Shown in pieces: positions 1-10,564 of a DNA stretch of 26,824 bases. Positions within the stretch are counted from its first letter, which is position 1; every line of letters starts with the position of its first letter. Source of the stretch: Syncephalis plumigaleata (taxonomy: Eukaryota > Zoopagomycota > Zoopagomycetes > Zoopagales > Piptocephalidaceae). The translations under genes were made by a program, and so were the position numbers. The stretch is taken from assembly GCA_025201365.1 (NCBI GenBank), contig JAIXMF010000173.1:1-26824 (forward strand), read 5' to 3'. Below the pieces are notes generated by a model. That model searched no databases. It had not been told where the DNA came from and worked only from the letters and a program-made list of their open reading frames with translations.

Positions 1-1
1 G

Positions 2-259
2 CCTAAAAAGAATCCCGACAATACCACTGGTCAGACATCAGATGTAAACACGCGGGATACCAAGGATGACTTGGAAGTAATTAGTGCAGTTGTGGGCACA
101 GCCATAGCAGCAGGTGCCACGGCCACTGTTAGTCCGTATCTCGGACCATTCTCAGGCGTGTTCGGTAGTCTTCTAGGTCGAGTGGTGGCACAACAGGTGG
201 CGAAAATCGCGAAGAATTGTACGAAAAAAGACGCTCACTTTGAATGTATAATTTATTAG
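2..259 (+). CDS. 3' end of an unidentified gene (partial, enters from the left edge)
   Basis: The frame is open from base 2, the window edge, to a TAG stop at 257-259, giving about 85 C-terminal residues. The first ~25 are polar and rich in Asn, Asp, Thr and Lys. A Gly/Ala/Val-rich stretch follows (about residues 27-66, with AVVGTAIAAGATATVSPYLG in it), whose small-residue spacing resembles a membrane-inserted or packed helical hairpin. The tail is basic (VAKIAKNCTKK) and ends ECIIY. An AATAAA signal at 260-265 directly follows the stop, supporting a true gene end. I do not recognise the family. The N-terminal part lies outside the window, and an acceptor site inside this segment cannot be excluded. 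It converges on MSS51. Confidence 0.5.
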   Translation, partial: PKKNPDNTTGQTSDVNTRDTKDDLEVISAVVGTAIAAGATATVSPYLGPFSGVFGSLLGRVVAQQVAKIAKNCTKKDAHFECIIY

Positions 260-265
260 AATAAA
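260..265 (+). promoter_or_regulatory. polyadenylation signal AATAAA of the left-edge gene
   Basis: AATAAA lies immediately 3' of the stop codon of the partial gene at the left edge. Position and motif fit a eukaryotic cleavage/polyadenylation signal. Confidence 0.4.
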
Positions 266-490
266 TGAGCAATCATGCGTTAAATTGTTTGTTTTATACT
301 AAATGCAACGGTATACTACTATTACTACTGCTACTGCTGCTAAACTACGTAGCTGTTATTTTGTATACAAATGTAGCAACAATATCTTGCATCCATGTCT
401 GCTATCACGCTATTTATTATACCTTATAAATGATGATGAAAAATATGTTTTTTTAAACGAGCGAGGTTTATAAACGACAAAGTAATTTCC

Positions 491-2107
491 CTATGCATTA
501 TCATTATCGTTATTCCCCTCCTCCTCCTCCTCCTCCGTGTATTTGACCTCGTATCGTTTGCCACGTACACCGTAGATACTCCAATTTGTATAAATATGCT
601 GGCGAACATCTCCCAGGAATATGTCGGGCTTCAACGAACGGAAACGATTAAGCGTGGGACGCATGAGCCAGTCCATCTCCTCGTCGTGATCCTCGGCAAG
701 ACAGCCGCAATCCTGTTGAATGTCGGCGGCATCGAACCCGGTGACGAACATCGCGCATTGTGTACGAATGGCCATACGAACGGCATCGTGCCAGCCTGCA
801 CGTTGTTGAGGATGGCCGAATCCCGGACAAAAGTAGAAAAATACATCGCGGTATAGATCAAAGGGTGCGAGCCCCTGGTGTACACGCATATTATACTCGG
901 AATTATGCCATGTAAGAATCAGATTCGGTGTAGGAGTGATCGTAACCGGTGGATGATACACCTGACCCGTCGTATCTTCAATAGGCTTACTAGTAGTCGT
1001 GTCATCGCTTTTGCCCATCTCCTTGACCAGTGAGGGTGGCGGTCGGACTTCCGGTCCAATAAAGTGAAGGTGGAATGTCGTATTCGGGAACAGGTATAAC
1101 AGTTGCATCCACGCCTCGACGGGTAGTTGCGATTCGGCACGAGCACCCGGCATGAATACTCGTAACGGCCTTGGGAATTTGGCTGCAGCCGCGGCATCTG
1201 CCGACTGTTGAGCTGCATTTTCGGTTGCTAGCGTTGTTCGTAGAGCTAATAATAAATGACAAAAAGTATAACATTGATGTTAGTGTACACGCTACTAATA
1301 AGCAAGTATTATAGTGGTGACGATGATCATGATCATCATGATGATCCTACCTATCAATGATTTAATGCCTTCACCGGTCAATTCCTTGCTGCTAGTGTAG
1401 GGTGACGTGTCATGCAGAATCGATGCTATCGTAATCGGATAGGTGAGCGGTTTCGAGGCGTGTCGTAGAAAGCGTTCCTCGTTTAGACTAGGGAAGTTAC
1501 GCGTGTAGAAGAACGTGTCCCAGTTGGACAAATTGACCGCCTCCTCGAATCCTTGCGGACCCGGATACTCAAACTCCAATAGACGACGACCAGATCTCAA
1601 GTCGTGCTCGTCCTCATTCACCTGTCGTAATACCTTGCATACCTTCTGGTGTTCCTCACGATCGAGCTCCCAATGCTCGCGAGAACAATGCGTGGGGAAT
1701 CCGCAATCCGGACAAGTAAACGAGGGCTTTCGCGACGCGCAGTGTGCTTCGATGCCGGTCGCGTTCGGAATACCCGCCTCGGTTAGACAACCCGGACAAA
1801 CGCCATGATCGGCGGTGGCCTCGCCACGCTCCTTTAGATCACGAAATGGCGACGATACAAGTGGATGGAAAAGATCATCCAACTGAAGTAGCGGCGACTT
1901 ATTGTTAGCACGACCGAGCTTGCTTTCCGTTTTGCCGCTGCCCCATAAGCTAGCAATTGAAAAGGCGCGACCTGTTTGAGCCGCTAAAGCAATACGTGTT
2001 CTTCCGGCTGGAATTATACTCGTTCGCGGCAATAGATTACGACATGCTCTAGTAATTGATAACCGGCTATAAGCACACGACGAGACAATAGACCGAGTCA
2101 TTGTCAT
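491..2107 (-). CDS. MSS51: MSS51-like MYND zinc-finger protein (mitochondrial COX1 translation factor)
   Basis: Two exons on the minus strand, 2107-1351 and 1245-491, joined through GTAGGA...ATTAG in phase 1, give 503 aa (yeast Mss51 is about 436). Residues 1-50 are rich in Arg, Ser and Ala with few acids, as in a mitochondrial presequence. A Cys/His cluster at about 104-157 (CPGC, CPDC, then HC, H and C) is the MYND-type zinc region. The C-terminal domain carries RPLRVFMPGARAES (about 278-291) and FHLHFIGPEV, hallmarks of the Mss51 C-terminal domain. In yeast Mss51 activates COX1 mRNA translation, binds newly made Cox1 at the inner membrane and binds heme through CP motifs; the two CP dipeptides here sit inside the zinc cluster. 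The tail is Glu/Asn/Asp-rich. The start was placed at 2107, with a second ATG at 2101. A longer reading would begin at a GTG inside the neighbouring TIR and is unlikely. Vertebrate ZMYND17/MSS51 is an alternative name in the same family. Confidence 0.88.
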
Positions 2108-2196
2108 TGTCTCGAAGTCGATATGTAGAGTAAAAGACGGAAAAATCAATCGTGTACATAAAAAAACAATGAAATTGCCATTGTTATTCCTATTCC
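2108..2196 (-). promoter_or_regulatory. short MSS51 upstream segment left beside a transposon end
   Basis: Only about 90 bases separate the MSS51 start codon from the outer end of the TIR element at 2197. The segment is AT-rich with an A-run at 2160-2166. No firm core-promoter motif is visible. The MSS51 promoter or 5' UTR must lie in these bases, extend into the element, or have been split by the insertion. Confidence 0.35.
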
Positions 2197-2780
2197 TACA
2201 GTACTTCCAACCGATTAACACTGTTAGCCTTTAGCTTTTGCTGTTTATAAATAAATAATCTATTCAATTGTTAACAGTATTAACACCATAGAAATGCCAA
2301 TTAACATAGCATGATAATAATAACAATTCAGTATTAGTAATGGATCATTTATTGATAGCGATAATTATCATCATCAATTCTATAAAGTAGACAATACAAG
2401 TATACTAGTATAGTTGGATATTGACATGTCATGTACTCACAAGTAGCTATTGATTATCGTGTATTTATTCAATAAACTATGTTGATGATGCTTACAGTTA
2501 ATGGTATAGAAAGCAACGAGTAAACAAATAGAATACACGATAAACAATGTAATAAACAAGCAGTGACTAGTAGAATGACTGACTTGTCACGATTGAGCAA
2601 GGAATGAGCAAGGAAGAGTGCATGAACACATATGTCAGTTTATTTGAAGAAGCAGTGTATGCTTGTAGGTAGATAGAGTATGTAGATGGCAGTAAACAAA
2701 TGAAAATACAAATAAAAGCATGACGTAAGGGTGGCATACAAACAGATGACGGAAAAGAGTGGTAAAAGTAAAAGGTACAT
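2197..2780 (+). repeat. left terminal inverted repeat of the 10.7-kb element
   Basis: It starts TACAGTACTTCCAACCGAT and pairs with 12305-12885 in reverse complement. The first mismatch I see is at 2482. From there to about 2780 the arms differ by scattered substitutions and small indels, while blocks such as 2700-2775 remain strongly matched. No coding capacity is evident; the open frame at 2635-2850 on the minus strand is repeat sequence, since the other arm reads differently in frame. Confidence 0.88.
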
Positions 2781-5075
2781 GTCGATAGAGATCAAATTGA
2801 TTCACGTTTATTAATATTGCTAGTGGATACTTGTCAATGATGGATGGCATTGAGTGTTGGCAGTAAGCATTAGCATGGTTGATTATCCCAGTATGTTGTC
2901 GTTATTGTTGAATATTAGTTGATTGACATTTAGAATAGGAATTAGTACATATCGTCTGGATGTCGTCTCGTGTATTAGCAATGAATAGAAATGTCAACTT
3001 ACCGAATAGAATGGGCATAGTGTGTAGCCAGTGTCATTGACGTTTGAGTGTTCTAATTGTAATATTGTTAATGTATTGTAATAAATGAACTTACCTGTAA
3101 TTGATAACTATGAATGAATGAATGAATAAAGTGTTAAGATATGTTATGTCCCCATCATATCCACACCGCACCACTGCCATTATAGTGGGAGCAAGTGCAA
3201 TGCTGAATCGGTTGGATAGCCTTGCGACAAGTATACCACTATGCTGCCGAATGTTAGTGTGATAACATTCAGCAGTAAAACTACGGGGCTGGCATATGGT
3301 CCATTCATTACAAATGGCCATACACCACATTGGCAGTATGAATGGCATCCAGTGGCCAACCAATTACCACTCACTGACAATGTTGCCGCTCCGTAGCGGT
3401 TCGTGATATAGTCAACCGAAGCGCATACGAGGGATCAGCAAATAAGCAAAATTATTTAATTATAAATGAGCTAATAGGACATAACATAATAAATAGATGG
3501 ATTATAATGATGCAAAGCGATGATATTGATGTACAAGCAAATATTATAAGATAATGTAAGTAGAAGAAATAGCAAGACACACAGACGTGATAAAGCAAAA
3601 ATAGCAATAAAATATAATAGTATAGACATTAAACATTGGATATAAGTAAACATACATTGGATTGAAGCAGTATTGAAACAGGATAATACAGATAAGAATG
3701 AATAGAAATACATAGATATATTATAGTTTGAATAGGATAGCGCGAACATTGAATAATTAAACACACACAAATACATATCATTAAGTAAGGTCAGTCACCA
3801 TAATATCAAGTAAACTAGACTCCCTTCTCCAACGAAGGCAGCAACATGATGGTCAAATATCACGGCAAAGCGTCGTTTAAATGATACTATGGTGGCAAAT
3901 ATCTCAAACACATATCAATACAGAATAAAGATACATATTCAAACATTTGCAAACCGATACATTTCATAATACTCACATAATAGAGAGGCTACCCAGCTAC
4001 ATTAACAACTGAATGACCTGTAGAAACAATGGTGACTTTGTTTAAGACCAGGATTCCTAAATTAAGTTAATGCCTGTGCATGTCTTATTCAATTTCACCA
4101 TTGCTTTGCAGTAGCTTCATATTAGACAAATATATGAATGTCCGCAAGCAAGTAGCGTAGAAGACCGACACCCGTTACAGGTACCGACATCACACTGAGT
4201 TGAAAAAAGTCAACTACGCTCATTACCGCGCTCAACGCTACGCTACACGCAAACAGTTTACAGAGCACTGACCTATTTCGCTATGTGTATGTTTAAACAA
4301 GGAAATGTGAAAGCGAAAGTAAGGAATGAAGGAATGAAAAGTGAAGTAATGAGAGAAGAAGAGAAGAAGAGTAGCGAGGAAGAAGCAAAGCTAAGCAAGC
4401 TGTAGAATCGAGCGCTATTTATTTGTTAAAATGACGTCGTTAATCGTCATTTGGTGATTCAAGTAAGTACTGATGATGTCTTATTGTAATTCATTTTGAA
4501 ATTTAGTATGTCGATAAACACACACTTCGATAATCCAACTTGATCATATCCTTGTATTTCATTTCATTTTATTTCTTACATATGATCTTTTTACCTGAAC
4601 ACTGCATAATAGTGTTTATTATAATAAAATAAGGTATGACAACGTTTAAAAAGAGAGAGAAAGATATATCTAGTATGTGCAAAGGGCGCCGCCATTATTA
4701 ACCATTTAGATTGCACGCTAGCCTGTATTTGGCAATAAATGCTTTATTGATAGTGATAGTGCTACATTCTACTTCATTTCCTAGTTTAGTACCTACGATT
4801 ATTTTATTACAAATGATTTGTCAAGGAGATTAGTCGAGACAGCAGAGTGTATTAATGTGTGCGCTGATATACCGTTTATCAAAGGTGAAACGATAAGTAA
4901 CGCTAAAGTGGCACGTACCTGAATGAGTGGGACCAGCTCAAACCAGGTGGAATCCTTATTGGTAGAGATGTAACGACGAACCAGTCATCAGTAGAAGTAT
5001 CGCAAGCCATTACTAATGAGTGTCGTTTCTCGAGTTCACGTCATTAACATCTAGTATGTACATTTCCTATGTTGA
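2781..5075. other. element interior, left part: AT-rich, no confident gene
   Basis: About 2.3 kb. 3100-3430 is less AT-rich than its surroundings and holds overlapping open frames on both strands (for example 3180-3380 minus, 66 aa, hydrophobic), none recognised. 3470-3780 and 4310-4400 are purine-rich on the plus strand and produce spurious hydrophobic frames on the minus strand. A perfect inverted repeat GTTGACTTTTTTCAAC-like hairpin lies at about 4200-4216 (minus-strand reading). 4900-5060 has better-than-background composition on the minus strand just 3' of the gag-like ORF, but gives no recognisable protein. Confidence 0.4.
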
Positions 5076-5897
5076 TCAATCTACTTCTAAATTGCTATTT
5101 TGCGGACGATTGTTATTGTTATTGTTATTGTATTGCCGACGACGATTATTGCTGTAGGTATTGTTGCGATTCCTCTGGAAGCAATTTCTCGCAATGTGGC
5201 CTAGTTCGTCACACGCATAGCAACGTCGTGCATTACTACTATTGTTATTACACCTGTGGTTGTTATTGTTTCGATTATACTGGAATCCTAAACTGTTTAG
5301 TGCTCGAATTAACGCATCAATATCCATAGATGTGACATTGCTATTATTTTCCTTTCTTGGTTCGTTTGGAGTCGTTTCACTTCTGCAATGTTGCCGAGAA
5401 TAATAAAGGGCGCGTGTGTTGAGGAATGTATCAGCAAGACTGCAAGGATTTGCTCGAAGGGACTCAGTCAAATAATATACCGGAAGTGTTTGTCGGAATG
5501 CCGCAATGAGTTCTTCGTCTGCTGCGTTGGGGATACGACTACGAATGACCATGAACCTGGTAATATGTTCTTCTAGGCCGAGATTATCCGTCCATCGCAA
5601 GCAAGATAACTGCAACCGAGCAATGGAAGCTGACCGATTGCCTCCATAACGTACGAGGATACCCTTTTTAAACTGCTTCCAGGTCTTAGGTGCCTTGGGA
5701 CTAGCACGCATGAACTGATGCCAAGCTGCCGCTGACCCTCCTAATCGCTGAACAGCCCAAACTATTTTCTGTGCTTCGTTGTAATCGCTAATTTTCCATA
5801 CTTGTTCGACAAGGCCGCACCAACGGTCCACAGGAAACCCATTTTCTCCTGTGAACTTCGAGACTGATGATAAAGGTGATCGATCAGTCTGCACCAT
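5076..5897 (-). mobile_element. Ty3/gypsy-like gag ORF with zinc knuckle (retroelement fossil)
   Basis: A 273-aa open frame on the minus strand inside the TIR element. The first ~150 residues match the general pattern of a retrotransposon gag core (an FTGE-like start, conserved Trp residues in WHQFMR and TWKQFKKG, and a RYGG-type turn). A CX2CX4HX4C zinc knuckle (CYACDELGHIARNC, about residues 226-239) is followed by an Asn/Arg-rich tail. The frame looks whole. I see no protease, reverse transcriptase, RNase H or integrase beside it and no clear long terminal repeats, so it is either a remnant of an LTR retroelement of the Ty3 group or a stand-alone gag-derived gene. Age cannot be told from one copy. 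Confidence 0.75.
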
Positions 5898-6296
5898 TGA
5901 TTATAACAATAAAGCAATACCTTACTGAAGTGACCGACGCTTGAAAATGAAGACGATATGTAAACAATAATACTGATAGACTTGCTGAAACCTTTTGACG
6001 AAAGCGGTGTCAATAACACGGTGACAGTAAAAGAGAGAACGGTTGCCACTAGTGTACCAACTACAATTGACATGAGATGTTGACTAATGAATCCTTCTCT
6101 TTAATAGAACATAAGAATATTTGTATAGGTGTCATTCGTATATGGTGTGAATAAATTATGCTCCTTACGCCATGTGCAAAGTGCTGATCGACGAATTCTC
6201 ATCAACTTGCATGGACGCGCATTTTAATGCATATATGCTAAATTGAATTACTCTAGCTTTAATTACGACCTATACACCTACTTGTCTCGCTCACCT

Positions 6297-6415
6297 TATA
6301 GAATTGATGATGATAGTTATCGCTACCAATGAAGCATGCATGACTAACACTGATTTATCATTATTATTACGCTTGACATTGTTGCGTTCCGTCAGTTGGC
6401 ATTTCTACGGTGATA
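6297..6415 (+). repeat. degenerate internal copy of the element's subterminal sequence
   Basis: Starting at TATAGAATTGATGATGAT, this stretch runs parallel to 12699-12800 of the right TIR and shares GGCATTTCTA(C/T)GGTG near its end. It has many differences and lacks the outermost ~90 bp. Weaker resemblance extends some tens of bases to the left. It has the orientation of the right end and stops within about ten bases of where IleRS coding similarity begins, so it marks an old junction. Confidence 0.6.
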
Positions 6416-6416
6416 A

Positions 6417-7649
6417 TGGATATTGATCACGTCAACCGTTTTGCATTCTCATCGTTACTTGATATACCAGTACACTTTACATGAACTGCATTGTTCTGCC
6501 ACGTTAATTAGTAATGCCTACGAGGTATTCTCGTTCAATAAAGGTATGTCGATAAGAAGTGTGAGTAGCATACGCAACGGTAGAACTAATATTTGCCCTG
6601 TTTATTGTAGTTATTCAAGAACTGAATCGCTTTACCAACTCACAACTATCGGCGTTCTACTTTGAATCTATCAAGGAGCGGCTTTACGTTGACGACAAAT
6701 TATCGTTGGCACGGAGATCAGCACAGACTGCCATATATCACGTAAGTCATTGACCCTTGATATGCAATTGTAGCTAAGCAAGGAATGCCATATAGATAAT
6801 CGGGGTGTACACACGCACACTCGCACCAATTACTTGTCATTTAGCCGAGGAGATTCAGCTTTTCTCCTCGTCGAGTTGGTCGACACCACTTGATAGCGTA
6901 TTCCAGTCGGGATGGATATATCTGGTAAACACTTGCAATTACTGAGCTATGTGTGGTCTAATACTCGAGCATTGGTGATGAATAGGATGATCGTTGGCAT
7001 AATACTGCTTTGGAGCGAGACTGGACAGTGCTACAACACCTTCGTAGTCAGTACTACCAGCTAGTCGGGAAGATGCGACAGGTCAAGTAAGTGCTATATG
7101 CAGTATACCAAATGATTTGTTTACAGATCTCATTGACTGATAGGGAAATCAAGACAAGCGCGCAAATCGACCTGACACTAGAACTAGAAGACAGTGCAAT
7201 GTCTCCACTAGGCCAATTACTACATAAATACGGTAAGACGACAATAATAATAACAATAGCGATAGTGATATTGCTCGTATATAGTTTATTAAGCAATATG
7301 CATTAGCATCGCAACTACCTGAACTGTTCTTATGTACATCAGTTAATGTTGCTGCACAGTCGACATTAACCACGAGAAATGACGCTGTCCTTATTAGTGA
7401 AACGATATCATTACCAAGTAAGCATGGTGTATGAGTATGCCGTGATAATGACTATTGATCGACAACGTAATAGACACTATGAACGGTACATCTGGCCAAA
7501 TGATCCTACATTTATCGGCACGACATAAATGCCCGAGATGTTGGAGCTATCGATCTGATCAGCCGGAATGTCTATGCAATCGATGCCGACTTGTTGTGAA
7601 CAATAACAAGGGATACGTCATTGATACTGCTATGCATTCATGTAACTAA
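6417..7649 (+). pseudogene. 3' third of a mitochondrial-type isoleucyl-tRNA synthetase gene, introns kept
   Basis: Seven exons can be read on the plus strand: about 6417-6543, 6611-6741, 6796-6924, 7016-7081, 7127-7232, 7307-7417 and 7474-7649. Phases agree at every junction; the fourth donor (GTCAAG at 7082) is unusual. The product covers the class I synthetase anticodon-binding domain, with FNKVIQELNRF, LSAFYFESIKERLY, ARRSAQTAIYH, LAPITCHLAEEIQ and SVFQSGWI. It ends with the C-terminal zinc finger KCPRCW...LCNRCRLVV, the standard end of bacterial and mitochondrial IleRS, which charges tRNA-Ile. The Rossmann catalytic core (HIGH, KMSKS) and editing domain are absent: coding similarity starts abruptly beside a degenerate copy of the transposon end. 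I see no stop inside the joined exons. The intact gene should be elsewhere in the genome. This looks like a DNA-level capture; whether it is transcribed is unknown. Confidence 0.82.
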
Positions 7650-9837
7650 TAGCAACATCCCATCGATGGTATACAAGCAAGCCTATTGAATAACAACCTG
7701 ATTTATTCGATCATCCTGAATACGTAGAATCTTATTGTCAGACACATACCAATTATAAATTGTTACTTCATTATATAGTACTCGTGTACGATATTCACTA
7801 TTAGTTGAATGGATGAGAATGATTAGCTAGCAATTACTACAACTAATGATACCATCATCATCATTATCATCATCATCAGTTTATAAACATCCATATGGTA
7901 TGATCAATGATAGATATTGATACACGCAATACTACTATTATGCAATCTATGCTACATTAATTACTACCAGCATAGTGAACACTCGATTATTACCATTAAC
8001 GGCATTTCCATATGAGTATGGGCAATCGTCATCTCAATCAATAGATTAAACTGGGCATATCACATGGCTGACATACCGCAGTAAGTATTCGGTAATTAGA
8101 ATGGAGTCGGATGTTATTCTCGGTCAGTGGGTGGACTAACCGTTTCAGTCGTCGTCAAAATCCAGCAAGGCTAATCATCTAGTATAGATTCATCTATGAT
8201 ATACACCATTTGCATCAATGTAGAACAGCAGTTGCTTGAAGAATCAGCATATAGTTATTGTAAAGATGAATGTTTATTGTGTAAAAGCATTGGCAAGAAT
8301 ATCATAGCGAGTACATCATAATAAATATCTGTGTCTATGCTGTAATAGAATGTGCAAGCAATGTGTTATTATCGCCACCTAGTTCGAATACATTCATTGC
8401 TGCTATGGCCACCAGTACTACTTTATTCGATTCAAAATTAATAAATCTAGTGCAATTTATTAAATGGGTTTATATACGTGTCTTCTGCTATCATCTTACC
8501 CGTAAGCCATGTGCTGTCTTGTAGTCATATCCGACTAATGTTAATAACAATTTAATGGCTAGCAAACTAGTGAATGGAATGACCGCGTATGCATATATGC
8601 TTACAACAAGAATGCAATGCTCGATTTTACCAAATGCTTCAATGATAGTTTACAGTGTCAACTATACCGTACTAAATAAAACGGATGCACATTACAAATA
8701 CTCGCATACTCCATAGTCATATGCTGTATATCGAGTCGTTGTCGAATTCTACGTCTGGATGTGCTATAGTAATAATAACGATGCTTAATTAATCGTACAT
8801 TCAATGATCATTAAGCATAACAATAAAGACAATATTGGTACGTTAACATTCTCATACAAACATAGGCCCATGCTACGAAGCAATCTACGGTCAAGACAAG
8901 AATATAATACAGCAATAAAATAGAATGATTAAACTAAAATGAGCCTACACTGTTTGCTGGCAATATAGTACAAACAAGAACGAACAATATACCAATCATT
9001 CCAATTAATAAGTTGTTAGCACGTATATGGCAAAGGATCATACATATACGCTTACACCTGATAACACTACAATAATGTCTACATGTATGTGACCAAAGAG
9101 AGAGATAAATAAAATGGATGGGTGTAATCCATGGCATTTTATTAAACATGTAAGTGATATGTGAGAGCAGGAAAGCACAGAGAAACAGTAGAAAATGAGC
9201 AGAAGGAGCAGAAGAGAAGAGAAGAAGAGAAGAATGCATATAGCGTGCACGTTTAGTTATTTGCACTGTCCTATTATGCCAATCAGCGGCAATTAAGGTA
9301 AATAAACACGCTATTGTATAGACAAGAAGTAGTGCTGTCAGTATAGCGAGGAATAGCAAATGCTGCGAATAAATAAATGATCAGTACGCTTAGTAGGTTG
9401 TACGTTACCGGTAGTCAAGAATAGAATGGAACAAGACCGAGGAATAGACTAACGACAAGTGATATATTGTTAAGAATGAAAGGGAATGAGCAAGTAATAA
9501 AGTAATAAGTACTCGGTACAAAGACACGCATACTCGAACAACTTGCAGAAACGACGTATGTTTGTAGTGGAATAACCGCGTGTAGATATTATTATGATAG
9601 AGTGGAGTGATATATGAACGAATAGTGGGAGAAAGACAAGGTGGAGATGACGTGTATCAGCGAGGATAGCAGACACATAAGCAACAATGCGCATACAATA
9701 CAGGGCAGTGTATGCTAATGAGTATAACAAACAATAAACAAAGGTGTTATGATACTAAAGACAAATGAGCACATAAATGAGCTAAGATTAGTAGTAAACA
9801 AAAGAATAACCGGAAGCAGTAAACAAGAAATAGAGGA
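7650..9837. other. element interior, middle part: AT-rich with simple repeats, no confident gene
   Basis: About 2.2 kb after the IleRS fragment. It contains ATC/CAT trinucleotide runs at 7850-7880. From about 9080 it becomes purine-rich on the plus strand (AGAGAGA, GAAGAGAAG tracts). The hydrophobic minus-strand frame 8934-9359 (141 aa) overlaps this purine-rich block and has no recognisable family pattern, so I do not call it a gene. Confidence 0.4.
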
Positions 9838-9975
9838 ATAGAATGACACAAAGAAGACGCGTATTACTGAGAAAGTAAATAGGTAAATAAAAGGAAAATA
9901 ATAACTAACATATAGTTAAGAGGAAGTGGACGCGTGTTGTTTACTGACAAGTGGGATGCAGTTGACATAAAAAAG
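9838..9975 (+). repeat. inner inverted repeat, left arm (flanks the kinase fragment)
   Basis: 9841-9975 pairs in reverse complement with about 11935-12061. Shared blocks include GAATGACAC.AAGAAGACGCG, TATTACTGAGAAAGTAAA, TATAGTTAAGAGGAAGT and GTTGTTTACTGACAAGTG. Differences are scattered. The pair encloses a roughly 2-kb stretch that contains the kinase fragment. Confidence 0.75.
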
Positions 9976-10564
9976 GCACTTACTGTTTAGTGGTAAGGGA
10001 AACGAGGTTGGCACGAAGAAGACAGTATGTGAAAGAAGTCAACGACAAGTGGAATGTAGTCAAGACTAAGAAGACAGCATTGGTAAAGTAGTAAAGGGAA
10101 ATAGCAATGAAATGGATACTTGGAAATGGATTAGTAAATCATTAACGTCATTAGACACTAATAACAAACATGTCAATTAGTATTAGTGCTTACTGATTGT
10201 TAGTAATAAATGAATAAACTAAATATATTTTTATTGAGCATCTTTGAATGGTTCTATTTGAATGACAATGGATTGCTTTGCATATATGAATCATGTGAAT
10301 AGATTAATTACAATAAAAATATCGTTATAATGATGTCAGCATAATGACGTGATATGCTGTAATGTGTTAGTTGACGCGTAGATTAGCAATATCAATGTGT
10401 CATCTTAGTCATACGAACTACAAGAATTCACATATAAAAATAAAGCTATACAGGCAGCTAGTAAAATAAAACATCTGCTCTTTACTGCTTTTATCGCGAA
10501 GCATATTGACTACTCTCTCTTACCTGTTTTAATTATATATAAAAATACCATTAAAGTTAAGTTC

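Noticed and set aside
2108-2221. N-terminal extension of MSS51 to 2221
   Set aside because: The upstream 'start' is a GTG inside the transposon TIR, and the presequence-like region begins at the ATG at 2107.
3471-3776. 101-aa hydrophobic minus-strand frame
   Set aside because: Low-complexity AT/AG-rich repeat arm, codons dominated by Ile, Tyr, Leu and Ser; no recognisable motif.
7091-7306. 71-aa plus-strand frame ending in a hydrophobic tail, like a tail-anchored protein
   Set aside because: The hydrophobic tail is intron read-through; the first part is an IleRS exon ending at 7232.
8934-9359. 141-aa hydrophobic minus-strand frame
   Set aside because: It overlaps a purine-rich plus-strand block whose complement yields hydrophobic codons; no family pattern and no splice context.
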